NCBI GenBank assembly: GCA_003342815.1 | Contig: PTEX01000298.1 | Span: forward strand, 248,001-312,000 | Source: Eudromia elegans | Lineage: Eukaryota; Chordata; Aves; Tinamiformes; Tinamidae | Reading direction: 5' to 3' | DNA length: 64,000 nucleotides | In this document: piece after piece, positions 35,539-47,040 of the stretch | How the letters are laid out: each line of letters begins with the position of its first letter | How positions within the stretch are numbered: the first letter of the stretch is position 1 | The notes under the pieces: model-generated | Databases searched by the model: none | Seen by the model: only the letters and a program-made list of their open reading frames with translations | Told to the model about the DNA's origin: nothing | Position numbers and translations under genes: made by a program

Positions 35539-36671
35539 GTAGGCAGGCTTAGTGACCAGGAATGGAGGAAAGCCTAAGTTATTTATGGGATAGCTCTGTA
35601 TCAAGCTCTGCTTTTGCTAGCACAAGATATCCTGAAATTAGATGTATCCTAGAGGAAGCCAAGCATTAAATTAGAACAAGGATGAATCAGGTGCAATACA
35701 CCCTGCTCAGACTGTATGCCAGAAACCAATCAGTAAATTCCTGAAAAGATGCCCTATCACCAAAAGTCAGTACAAGATGTAGCACGTTTTTACAAGCACA
35801 TCATTGCAGTGAAAATTTGCCAACCATCAAGTGCAAGGTAAAAAGAATTTCTTTGTCCCATGGCACACTGTGAAATGTGGAATTCTGCCCCAAGATCTTT
35901 GGGAGACCCCAAATGGCAGTGCATTCAACGACAAACTGGGTTAACTGATAGAGGATCAATATACAATATAGCTTTGATGCAGCTTTCTACTGCAGAGGGC
36001 TCTAAGCTGGTATTTGCTGGAAATTGAGAAGATATGATAGGAATGTGAGCCACAGAGCAGTAGCAAGGAAGATAAACATCAATCTATCTTGCCTGTTTCT
36101 CACACATATCTTTGAAACTTTCCATTACCTGGATGCTGCTGGAGAGAAAACTCTCTGGGAAATCTTTGAAGCTACTTCTTCACTTTGTGTATTTTCATGA
36201 GTGACACATTTTAAGATTAAAGACCTGTGTGAATATGAAATGCTGACCTGAATGCAAGTTATTGTGAGTGCCTGGCATGGCAGAGAAGCAAGAGGTGTCC
36301 TACCAGCAGTGCCTTCACTCACTTCTATGTACCTGAAGACTTCTGCCCACTAAACAGAGCTTTCACTGGAACAGCCCCTCATGGTTTACAAGGCTGAATG
36401 TTATTTAGGGTGGGGGGAGCTTATTAACTTGTCCGCTTGATATTAGAGATGCAAAATTTCCTAATAAAATCCTGTGAGTGAAAGAGGCTTCCGGAAAAGC
36501 TTATCAAAGTCACTGCAGTTGACCACTCAAACGATTTGACTTGACTTGACCCCCAAACAGAGATTCATTGATCTATTCATTGCTTACATATTGTATTTAT
36601 TCTTCCCTTAACCTGGCCCCTTCCTCCCTGCTCCCCACTGTTCTCCCTACTCCTCTTCCTCCCCTCGCCAA
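35539..36671. other. Unique DNA, no gene seen
   Basis: AT-rich. The stretch 36,415-36,480 (CTTATTAACTTG, GATATTAGAG, CCTAATAAAATCC) has several homeodomain-type cores and might be regulatory. No coding sequence is seen. Confidence 0.5.
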
Positions 36672-36674
36672 AGA

Positions 36675-36900
36675 AGGGAGGGAGGGAGGGAGGGAGGGAG
36701 GGAGGGAAGGAAGGAAGGAAGGAAGGAAGGAAGGAAGGAAGGAAGGAAGGAAGGAAGGAAGGAAGGAAGGAAGGANAAGGAAGGAAGGAAGGAAGGAAGG
36801 AAGGAAGGAAGGAAGGAAGGAAGGAAGGAAGGAAGGAAGGAAGGAAGGAAGGAAGGAAGGAAGGAAGGAAGAGAAAGAAAGATAAAGAAAAGAAGAAGGT
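36675..36900. repeat. Large (GGGA)n/(GGAA)n polypurine microsatellite with an N
   Basis: (GGGA)n occupies about 36,675-36,706, then (GGAA)n continues to about 36,870, followed by GAGAAAGAAAGATAAAGAAAAG to about 36,895. One undetermined base, N, lies at 36,776, marking a place where the assembly did not resolve the array, so its true length is uncertain. Long GGAA runs are known as binding platforms for ETS-family factors and as H-DNA-forming polypurine tracts; any such role here is inference. The repeated SFLP or GRKE translations are not proteins. Confidence 0.96.
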
Positions 36901-39755
36901 GAAATTACATATAGGACAGTCAGCAGGTTTAATTTGTGCTTTCTTCATTGAAACTAACTGTTCTGCTTGCAAGAAGTTATCTAACAGAGATCCAGTTCTG
37001 CACAATTCACAGTTTGTAGACATACAGATTAAGCTGACAGCAGAGTATGCACAAGTGTGTTTTTTGTGAAGCCATATGCCTGACAGCTGCTTTTCCAAGA
37101 GGAAGACAACACAAGCTCATTCCAGTTTACAACTGATAGCGAAAACAAGAAATCCCTTCTCGCATCTCAGTGAGACCAGAGATAATGAATGAAACGCTGA
37201 AGACACAGTAACTGCTCAGTGTCAGAGATCTGACATCATATGACATCCTCTGCTCCTGATAACTAACTAACATTTTTCTCAGCCTGACAAGGGATGTATG
37301 ACATTTTCTATACTTTGGTACAGGACAAAGGCATTTGTTTGAAAAATCAAAACTGGTAGAATTTGAAGGAGGCTTACCATTTATGGACTCAAGAAGCTTG
37401 CTAAAATCACAGCAACAATATGAGATCTGAGGAACCTTCCCTCAAAAAATCTTCTCAGGTTTAAGAAAATAACTTGGGAAACAACCATTCATCTAATAAA
37501 TAATTGTTCAAATTACAGTGGAATAAGAGTTAGCAGGCAAATAAATAAAGTCATCCCCACCAAATCAGAACTCCTATTTTGCTAATTATGAATGTTTCAA
37601 GTTCTGTGCTAATTTTAGGAGCTCTGCATGAAATCTTGGCTCTATTGAAGTTAATGGGAGTTTCTGTCATTTCAAAAGGGTTCTAAATTTAGCTAAATGA
37701 ATTTTCTCCTCGGTAGAGTTATTACATCCAGTCTTCTGTGCCTTCTCATAATTTTGCTGACACTAGCCAAACTACATTTCCTTGCATTAAATATTAATAT
37801 CTAGTGTTTTGTTACTTCATATTTTGTTTGTTTGAACCAATATTTAATTATAATTTTCCCCAATCATCTAGTTTCTTTAAAGTTTGGTTACTGTAGCCAT
37901 GCTCCTACAAAACTCACTAAAAAATCAGGAATTCAGACCCTCCCAAGGCAGCAAATACTGCAAAAGTGCTACAGTTTTGATTATCTGATAGTAAGATAAT
38001 CTGTCTGTGGGGAATCACTGCTTCTCTGAATTTCCTTTTGGAGTCTCCTGGCCCAGTCTTGTGCAAGTTAGACCCCACTCTTCTTGTGAAGATTGAAGAA
38101 GTTTGGTAATGGATATATTTATGCATTTCCTTCTGAATTAGGCTTGACGAAAACTGTTAATTTAGATCAAACTCTTAAATGTGAATGAAATCCTCACTTG
38201 ACCTTTAGAATTTTCATTGGGGAAGTTGGGGGTTAATCAGCCAGCAGAAATCAAAGATTCGGGTATGTCCCCAAATAACCCGCATCAAAAATAGATTTGC
38301 AAGAGACAGCTGTAATGACCCAACTGTAATATTTTATCATGCCCAGGAAAGGAACCAGACGTCAGGGAACAGTGTCAAGACAGTTTTGTTCATCTTTATA
38401 AAAAATCATTTGGTAATAGGAAAAAGCAATCCAAATTGTTAACGTTTTGACTCCAGAGACATTGATGGACTGTGTGTCTAGACCAACCTGTGAGAAAGGG
38501 GAAATGCAAGATGAATTTTCTCTTCTTTTTGGAAACCTGTGGAGAATTATAGGGCCTCTGTCACACAAGGAAGAACCCCAGAGAAACACTCATATTAGCT
38601 CTAGATGAGATCTTAAAGGAAGTTTACTCCCTTTACTGCAGCACTGTGTCTAAGCTCAGGTGCATCTATATAATTTCTGGGATTCAAGCTGGCATCTTTG
38701 CACAGCACTGCACTGTGCCGTGTGGCTTCACCTGCTTGTTCAGAGTCATTGTGGGCATCCCTGCACAGAGGGGCCCTGTGGTGCGGGTCTGGGTGACACT
38801 GCACTGGAAAGCAGGATCTGTGATGTCAGCGGTACCACGAGTGGTTCCAGGTGTGAAGTTCAGTGAGGGGCCTCGCTCTATGCCAGGGCAGCCACTGCCA
38901 GTGTCCCACACTCGGTAGTCCCCTTTATCTGTATCCAAATTGGAAGCTAAGAAAAATGAGTTAGAGCATTTGTAGAGATGTAGTGAAGCACGCTGCCTCT
39001 CCAACAAAAAAGCACATTAAAAAAACACCATGATCTGTCATCTTGTTCTTGCCTAACTGAATATTTTCAAGACACATGACTAAGATGTAAAATCAATGTT
39101 TTTCCTCACATTTCTTATTTTCCTATTTGTTTATTTTTGTGGATAAACTCTGAATCACAATATTCTTAATTTTACTCCTTTATAATTGATTTTTGGATCT
39201 GGGATTTCCATTCAATCTTCTCCTGTGACTCTGATAGTTGCTTGCTTTATTGCAGTTATATTTATTAGTAGTACTGAAGGTAACCTAGCAAAAATTATAT
39301 TCTCTATTTTAGAGATGGATAAAGGAGAGATTGGGCTGGATTTTCCAAGGCACTTTGGGCTCTAGTTCCTAGTGGTATTTCTAAAAGTGTATGTATATTG
39401 TTGCCCTAAAAAAGATGGAAAGTCAAACCTAGAGGTTAGCAAATCTAGCCTTATGTACAGTCAGAACAAACCTATAAATCAAACATACAAACAGAACCCA
39501 TATGCCCAAACATGGGCAGTAATCTCAAACAGGCTGTCTTTAAGGCAACTCCATGTGCTGGAGATGTGTGGTAGGTAGAGCACTGCTCCAGTTACTGCAG
39601 ACATAGCCACCAGTTAATGAAAGATGGACATGCTGGGAATACAGAAAAACCTTGATTCAGAAAATATTTGAGCCTTAAATTTCAGAAAATTAGAGAGATC
39701 ATATCATATATATTTACCCCTTCTGTACATTTTTTTTTCCATTGTAGATCATGTT
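36901..39755. other. Unique DNA, no gene seen
   Basis: Mostly AT-rich. A GC-richer patch at about 38,690-38,920 is open on both strands (90-107 codons) without a recognisable domain. The stretch 37,565-37,870 is AT-rich with many AATTA/TTAAT words. No named repeat is seen. Confidence 0.5.
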
Positions 39756-39757
39756 CA

Positions 39758-39812
39758 GAGAAGGATGATGGGCTAGATAGATCTTTAGGGTAGCTCAGAT
39801 TATGGTTCTGCT
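39758..39812 (-). repeat. Remnant of the same ancient repeat as at 15.6 kb (antisense)
   Basis: AGGATGATGGGCTAGATAGA followed by TCTTTAGGGTAGCTCAG and TTATGGTTCT matches, in antisense, the old amniote repeat whose copies read GATGGGCTAGATGGACC, then TGACCCAGTATGG, then TTCTTATGTTC. The match is short and mutated, so boundaries are approximate and I do not give a family name. Confidence 0.5.
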
Positions 39813-42487
39813 TGCAGAATTCCTGTCTAAATGCAACAAACCTGGAGTCTTCCGGAAATCACACTTGGGTTTTTGCCAGTTTTATGCTAGTTGGGGTTTA
39901 GAGATGTGTATAGAAAAATATAGTCTGTAAGGTGAGGCTGGTGTCTGAAATAGCTGCACAGGAGGTATTCAGGAAGTACGAAATACATGGGTGGAGTTTA
40001 AGCACTCAGAAGTTATCAGAAGTCAAGAGATGCTGAGTGACCCAAGCTGCCTACTGCCCGTGGCTGCTGTCCCCAGCTGCCCTGCACAGTCCATGAAGAG
40101 ATGCAGTTGCCAGTGCGGAGTGGTCTAACCTGGGTGCCTGTGTGTCTGGGGTGTGGCTATGACTTGTTCATCTTCTTCTCAAGCCGGGATCCCTCCTAAA
40201 TGAGCAATCTGAATATAGACCTGTCAGTTTTCTAGTAATTTTACAAAAATATACGTTACCTGGCTTAGTTGTCAAATTTGATCCGTCCCCTTCCCCACTT
40301 ATCCATCATTTAAGGCAAATATAAAAATGAATTTTGAACTTTACCATAACTATTTTGTAGTACACATCAAACCCACAAGCTATAGTGAAGGTGAAGTCAT
40401 TTAAGAACTTAAAGTGCCTTATCAAGATGAGCCAGTAAAAACCCAGGGAGACCTTGATATTTCTATATTTTGAAGTACCTGCAGATTTTGTTGATTATCT
40501 TATCAATAGATGCAATATGCAGAAGGGTTTTTTCCTGGTACAGGTTTTAATTAGAACTGCCAGACTCCAGCAAAAACAATTTTGGCTTAATTCCATTCAC
40601 ACTACTGTAATATTGAAAATCTGTCAAGGTACTCGGTTAATCTCTGGATTCAGTAATAGCTTCATTTCACAATGAAGTTTTCCAGCAGAGTGACCATCAG
40701 TACAATTGGTCAACAATTTATTCACTCAAAAATTTTGTTTCTGAAGATGATTAAAATTCTTAATGAATTCTCCCCCCCCAAAAGTTTCAGCTACACACAC
40801 ACACACAAGCTAAATAAGAATATAAAAATCTAATAATGAACCTCCTCAACATATGTTCAATCAATCATCTGAAGCAAGCAGACTTCAGAAGAAGTCAAAC
40901 ATTGAAAACATGAAGTACATTTTTTAAAGAGAGGAAAAGATTCAGCTAGGACTTGGATAAAGAAAATGGATTTGATGCACTTTGAAGTCCTTTTACAGGA
41001 CTAAGGCAGAGATGCACTGAACTTCTGCAAAATATAACAGCTTCTGTAAGAGTTATGAATTTTCAATATTCTTGCTGGTCAGGCCCAAGTTGTGCAGATT
41101 GAAACAAAGCCAAAAATGGAGAGCAAAAATACAGAATGGAAGAATCAGCATTGCCATGATACTTATTTGGTGTTTGGAGAAAGAATTTGAAAAGATAATC
41201 GCATTCCTCTTAACCATGTGAATGACTCACTTTTTGACAAAGAACAGCAGTTTTGTGCCATTTTCAACAGCTGATGTCAGCTTTATCTTGATAAGTCAGG
41301 AAGCACAAAAATAGATAGTTTCAAGCTCTCCAGTGAGTGACACATGGGAAAGAATGGCACCTGCTCCTCTCTTCTCTGTCATATTATGCAATTATATGTG
41401 AATGTGGGCCAAAACAATGTTTGCCTATGGAGTGAAAGGGAGAGATTTTTGACTGCTTTAGGGGAAAAAAAAAAACCATTCATAGCTGGTTTCTGTTGGC
41501 ATCACTATTAATGAGATTGCAAAGGCTTTGACAAGGACTAAGACACTCTTCATGGAGGCACTTAGCCAGGGATTAATAGTGAATTGTAGTGGTGACTTTC
41601 TAAGACAAATGACACTTTATCCTTTCCTTTTCTCTTTGTGATGATTCAGGATTGCCCACTATTAGCTGTGCATTGCTGAAATATGTTTTTCTGGCCTGAT
41701 TAGTCTACTGAGAGCATACAGTTCAAGTGTAGATTCATTCTACCTTATGCTGGGTACTTGGCTGAGGTGGCTAAATGACCAAAGTTACCAGGCTATGCCT
41801 ACTTTGCAGGTCCTGTAAGCTTCAGTAAACACTCTGTCCTTCAAGACACCCTGATCCCCTGCAAGATTGTAGGCAGTGATTTCCTGTGGAAAGAGTCCCC
41901 TGAAGTTAAGTGCAGCAGGAGCCAGAACACGTGGAGGTCCAAAGCTTCAGGGTCACAGCCGAACAATTACCTCAGCCCTATGGCCTTAGGCTCCACTGCA
42001 GCCGCTGGAAAGGGGCAGACCCCTTTTAAGGATGGTGCAGCCTGTGTGAAATCCAACTCTGTGGCTCCCTGCACTCCCACTGTAACAAGGCAGGTGCTTT
42101 TTTTTCAGCCACCTTAATTACTGTGCACCCTGGCTGCTTGTGCTGGCTAACACAAGCTCTCGAATAATGCCAAACACTTAAATTATATAGCTGCAGAGGG
42201 CAGCCTGCATCCAGCTCCCATTTCTCTCCCTTGCATAGAGAAACCAGGTCTGGTAGCCTTGAATGACAAGTGGTCTGAATTATTCATGTCTCTGAAATGC
42301 AGATGCCACACGGCCACCTAAGTCCATCTTCTGCACAACTGAGGAAAACACCTAATTTACTTCTGGAAAGCCCTGGACTAACAGTGTATCCCATGGTGGA
42401 TCACTGCTACCAAGGTAGTCTGGTATCTGGTTTATTTTGGCTTTGGTCTCCTAGATGTAACTGCCAACAAAAGGATTAAATACAATA
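39813..42487. other. Unique DNA, no gene seen
   Basis: A short (CA)n run lies at about 40,792-40,807, after a C8 run near 40,772. No coding sequence or named element. The region 41,820-42,240 is somewhat GC-richer. Confidence 0.5.
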
Positions 42488-42822
42488 CAGAATCACACAG
42501 AATCACAGACTGCTTGAGTTTGGAAAGGGCCTCTAGAGATCATCTATTCCTACCCCCCTGCTCCAGCAGGGACACATAGAGCACAGGGTGGTATCCGGCT
42601 GGGTTTGAAGATCTCCAGAAAAGGAGACTCCACAACCTCTCTGGGCAGCCTGTTCCAGGGCTCTGTCACCCTCACAGGAAAGAAGTTCCTCCTCGTGTAG
42701 AGATGGAACTGCCTGTGTTTCAACTTGCACCCATTATCCTTTGCCCTGTCACTGGCCACCACCAAGAAGAGTCTGGCCCCCTCCTCCCTATGTTCTCCCC
42801 TCAGATATTTGTACATATGAGG
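42488..42822 (-). mobile_element. 5'-truncated CR1 LINE, 3' end intact
   Basis: On the - strand this is the last 335 bp or so of a CR1 element, covering the end of ORF2 and the 3' UTR. ACAGAATCACACAGAATCAC at its left edge is the reverse complement of the CR1 terminal repeats, so the 3' boundary is complete at 42,488. The translated - strand shows the family tail [19 protein letters not shown] and VTEPWNRLPREVVESPFLEI. It is 5'-truncated at about 42,822, as most CR1 copies are. No target-site duplication is evident. Confidence 0.95.
42620..42822 (-). pseudogene. CR1 ORF2 last codons (fragment)
   Basis: The frame is open from beyond the truncation point through [35 protein letters not shown] and FLEIFKPSRIPPCALC. 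This tail is better preserved than the one at 3.9-4.5 kb, suggesting a somewhat younger insertion. It is far too short to be functional. Confidence 0.88.
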
Positions 42823-45800
42823 GGAATATAACAGGAGGCACAAATCTTGGTATTTTCGCATAATCAGAAATTCTTGTGCTGAGACTCTCTCTATCATGAA
42901 ATAAATAGGTAATATTTAACACTACTCTAGACAACTTCTAGAAGATTAAAAAAAAAGTCTGACTGTGACCAATTCAAGTCAGATTTGATTCACTTACTTG
43001 AAAATGAAAGCATCCAAGTCACAGTCACAAGGTCCAGACTACATCAAAAGCAGATTTTACACCAGAGGGATTATGTGGAGTCTTATAGAAGTGGCCGCTG
43101 CAAAAGAAGAAGAAAGTCTTGAAGGGAAAGGTAAAACAGAGTTCACAGATGTGCACTGAAATACACCAGGGACATAGGGTATAATTTAAAAAATGGTATT
43201 GCCTTCAATGCTTTTTATATTTTCTGTATCGCTTAAACTCCCATTTATTGATTAAAACTGAAAAGACACTGAAGAAATATTCTTCCTTTATGAGGAGAGA
43301 AATGCTTGTGTCTCGTCCATTAAGGAATGAGCAGCACAGAGGCTGGCACCCGGGGCTCTGGAAAATGATGGGGTCACAGTAGTATAAGTAAGAGGGAGGG
43401 AAACAGAGAGAAGAAAAACGAAAGAGATATGAGAACAGAGAGAATAGTGAATCTCTCCTCTGTCCTCATCCTTCAGCAAAATATTGGATTTCCCCTACTG
43501 GAAGAGTTTTGTTCTCATCCATGAGAGAGGCTTCATGCTGTGCATATCATTATATCAGAGTCAACAAGGGCAAGAGCTGGTTATATTAACCAACTCTCCT
43601 CCTACCAGCTCATAGGTCAGGACCTAGAGGGAACGAGCTTTGCTCCCCAGGTCCAAGAGCGCGGTCCTCTCCACCTGTAAGCCTTGGCTTCCCCTGTATT
43701 GTGTGGGCTGAGCTGCACAGCAGTTTTGTGGGGCAGACTTGGAATGGAAACTTGGAAAGCTTTGCTTGCAATCTCAGGATTTCAGACTTAAAGTCCTAAC
43801 CCGATCTAAGTTTTCAAACAGAAAATACCCTTTGCTTTAACCCATACCCCAAACACTCACCATATTTTACGTTCTTTACTTCATTGGTTAATAAGCAGTT
43901 TAGACAGTAAGAACCATATATTTATCATCCAAAGAGCATATCCAAAGTTAGCAAAAAGGCAGCAAAAACCAGGAACTCAAAATAATTATCCTGTTGGATA
44001 AGAAACGTGTTGGAGACGAAACATTAAGTGCGGCACTCGGGCCAGCTTCAACACTTTTTCTATAACAATGAAAAGAAAATAAACAAAGAACAGGCACTAA
44101 TTTACAAGAAACAATATAACTGTGACCACTGGCCGGAAAGGCTTCTTATATTACACTGCACTGCATATGCAAAGCCTGTCACACACCCTCCCCACATCAC
44201 TCTGTTCTGGCTTTGGCTTTAGCCTAAACTCTGGATTTTGTGCCATGGCTGTAGCTGGTCGTTTTGTCACTGGAAATAAAGACCAGAGTGGGAGTACAAA
44301 ATGGAAGTACATCAATTTCCTGAACATAACCTTGAAACTTTCTCCGTAGTGCATCACGAAACTTTGTGCTAGAAGGTGAGATGGAAGTCAGCCATAGCTG
44401 TGAAGATTAAAAGGGACTTATCTTTTCTATCAACAGTTGGACTCCCAAAATCTTATAGTTATGAAGGGACATAAATAACTATCAGCTTGCCTACCTTTGT
44501 GCTGATTTATTCTCTGGATATAGCAATTATTTCATACTGGGTGAATGTGTGCAGATTGTGGAAGGTTATAATATTTCACTGACAAATCCGTAAACAAGTT
44601 GCATTCTCCGGTGTATTGCCTCTGGCTGCATCCCATCCCAATTGCACGTACTTCATCTTTACATCAACCTAGGAACAATAAAAGGGGGTTGCAGCTTATC
44701 CTTGCTCCTTATTGCCATAGATATTACATTTAAACTAGTCCTCACGGTCAACTTGAGCACCCTGCTGAGAAGAGGAGGGTGAGTGGGTACGGAGTACAGA
44801 TCTAGTTACACTGATTAGATGCATAAATTCATGCTCTCTGCTTCTACATACAAGTCTCATTTGGTGAATCAACTCCTATTATCCCAAAGTGGGCTCTATG
44901 TCTTTATGATTTACTGCCTTATGATTTAGGCAATAAGAAATTAATTTAGAAAGTCATATATTTTTAGTGTTGTCTTTTATCATTTGCATTGTACCGATTG
45001 TACATGAGATCCTAAACAAAACTCCCAGTGCAAATATATTTTCTAGTCACCTTAAACACATCCTTTTCTTACTTTGGTACTGCCTGCCTGTGTTATACTT
45101 TGGTTTAGTTACATCAGTGCCTGTATCCTGAGCTTTTGAGGGAGACTGTTGCAGTCCCATGCAAACTTCCTAGACCTTCAGAAGGAGTTTTAGTATTTAG
45201 GAAGCTCCAGTGTAAGAGACCTAGGTGAGAAGTCATTCCATTCCTTTAAATAAATAATCTCTTTAAATGAATCATAGTGTAATATCTTGACAAACTCTCC
45301 TCTAGACTGCGCTCCCAGAGAGCCATTGCTTGAATGTGCATCGTGCGGAACCTGATGCTCACCCTTCTCTTCTGGAAAAGCTTCATGCTACAGAGATTTC
45401 TGTCTTGCTTCACTCTACCATACTGCTCTTCCAGGAGCTGCATGGCTGCCTCTAGCAGAGTTTGCCCAGGAAATGATCACAGGGAACTGCTCTTTCTTGG
45501 GGAGGGGTAGAAGGGTCAAAGCGAGGGGCTGGCTCTGTTCCCTACTGCCACCCACTCAGTGTGAAGAAGCCCAGCCCAGGCTCATGATCTCGTGTGTGAA
45601 ACTCCTGATGAGGAGGCAGCCTTGGCTGCACGCACCTCAGCCCCTCCATCACACAGTGACTGAGCCTAGGGATAACCACACAGAGCTGGTGGAAAATGAG
45701 GTTACGTAAAATGAACAAACCACAGTGTAGAGCTGCCAGACATCACTGCACTGTCATGCCCTCCTGGTGTGCCTCTGCTCATCCTCTCTTGTGGATGTCT

Positions 45801-46705
45801 TTCACCTTTTCTCTCCATCCTTCCATTAGGCTCAGGATTACAGTGCCCTAAGCCCTACCTGTGCCTACTGTAGCTACCCTGTGCCAGTTTAGTGTAACAT
45901 CCATACGTATCCCCTACAAAACTCTTCCTAGGCACAAACTCAGTACTCTGACCACTTACCCAGGCCAAGCTACTATTTCTTTATTGGAAATAAGAACATA
46001 ACTTCTCAAGTCAGGATCAGATGTGCAAGGCATTGAAAGACTGAAGCCCATTCCCTACAGATCCATGGAGAAGATGAGTGTGCAGTGTGTATCTCATTCC
46101 CATCTCTTGGGAATTCCTGAAAAGGGAATTCTTCTTTCTGGGGTGAAATTTTTCCTACTTTTCTATCCCTCCCCCCCCCTTCAAAAGACTGTCTCTGTGT
46201 ACAGACAATCTGGGCTTTAACAAGCTTCATTTGAAAACTGATCCACCATGTCCGTTCATCTGAACAGTGGGAATGATTATCTTTTCCTTGAGTGCCTGCT
46301 ACAGAGCAGCTCTTTTCCATGTTCCTGCGAGGTGCTCATGCATACATGCATGAGGAAAGAAGGGTGGCGCTTGCAAGGAAGGGAGCTGCGTGCTCACGCA
46401 ATGGAAGTGTTTCCCTGCATGAGTTCCCATAGACAAATGCTAAGTCAAAACTGCATAATGACTATAAAAAAATGCATATTAACTAATACCATGGGCGTAC
46501 TGCGTTGCCAGAAGGTTATTTAAGAAAACATACACTGCTGTCTCCCATCCCATACCTGTGGGGGGCTCAGTGCCGTTACTGATCTGCAAAACTCTTTCTG
46601 CTAACATATCACATAGATGACAGTTTGCCACACCATCCCATGGTTAGTCAGTAGCAAATTCTGCAGTTAAAGCTTCTGGACACTTGGTTGTTCAAGGCAC
46701 TGTTC
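42823..46705. other. Unique DNA, no gene seen
   Basis: GC-richer patches lie at about 43,600-43,700 and 45,480-45,700. At about 45,990 the words AAATAAGAACATAAC and TCAGGATCAGA faintly resemble the start of the old repeat found at 15.6 kb, but too weakly to call. Frames of 104 codons or fewer are unrecognised. Confidence 0.5.
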
Positions 46706-47040
46706 ACATTCCTAAGTGAATTTGATGCTTGTAAAAAGGGGTAGGGGCAGATGAGGATCTTGTGCTTGTTCTCTGAATATCAACATCAGGGTAAGCTCCC
46801 CATCGAGGCAGACCTGCCAGTTCCCGTTAGCCCTGTGTTGGAAGAACCACCTTTGAGCTGAGACTTCGTTATGGCTCTGCATTATATGGGCTTTCATCTT
46901 CTGGATCTCCATGCATGTGGAGCTGAACATTTCACAAAAGTGAGGAAAACAAGCCTCATCTTGCACCGGTTTTGAATATTTTTTACAGAAACTGGCTTTG
47001 AACTGCTTGTCCAGGGACAAAGGCTTAGTCTATACATATG
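46706..47040 (-). other. Unrecognised 102-codon open frame, probably not a gene
   Basis: A - strand frame at 46,712-47,020 begins with ATG and has a protein-like composition (Cys-, Phe- and Gln-rich patches such as CFPHFCEMFSSTCMEIQKMK and QRWFFQHRANGNWQV). I know no family that matches it, no signal peptide or membrane segment is evident, and no adjacent exon is obvious. Several other frames of this length occur in the window by chance. Confidence 0.15.

Noticed and set aside
36568-37098. Long GRKE- or SFLP-repeat frames
   Set aside because: They are translations of the GGGA/GGAA microsatellite and include the undetermined base.
45985-46050. Possible third copy of the ancient repeat (AAATAAGAACATAAC, TCAGGATCAGA)
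   Set aside because: Only two short words match and the rest does not follow the family order.
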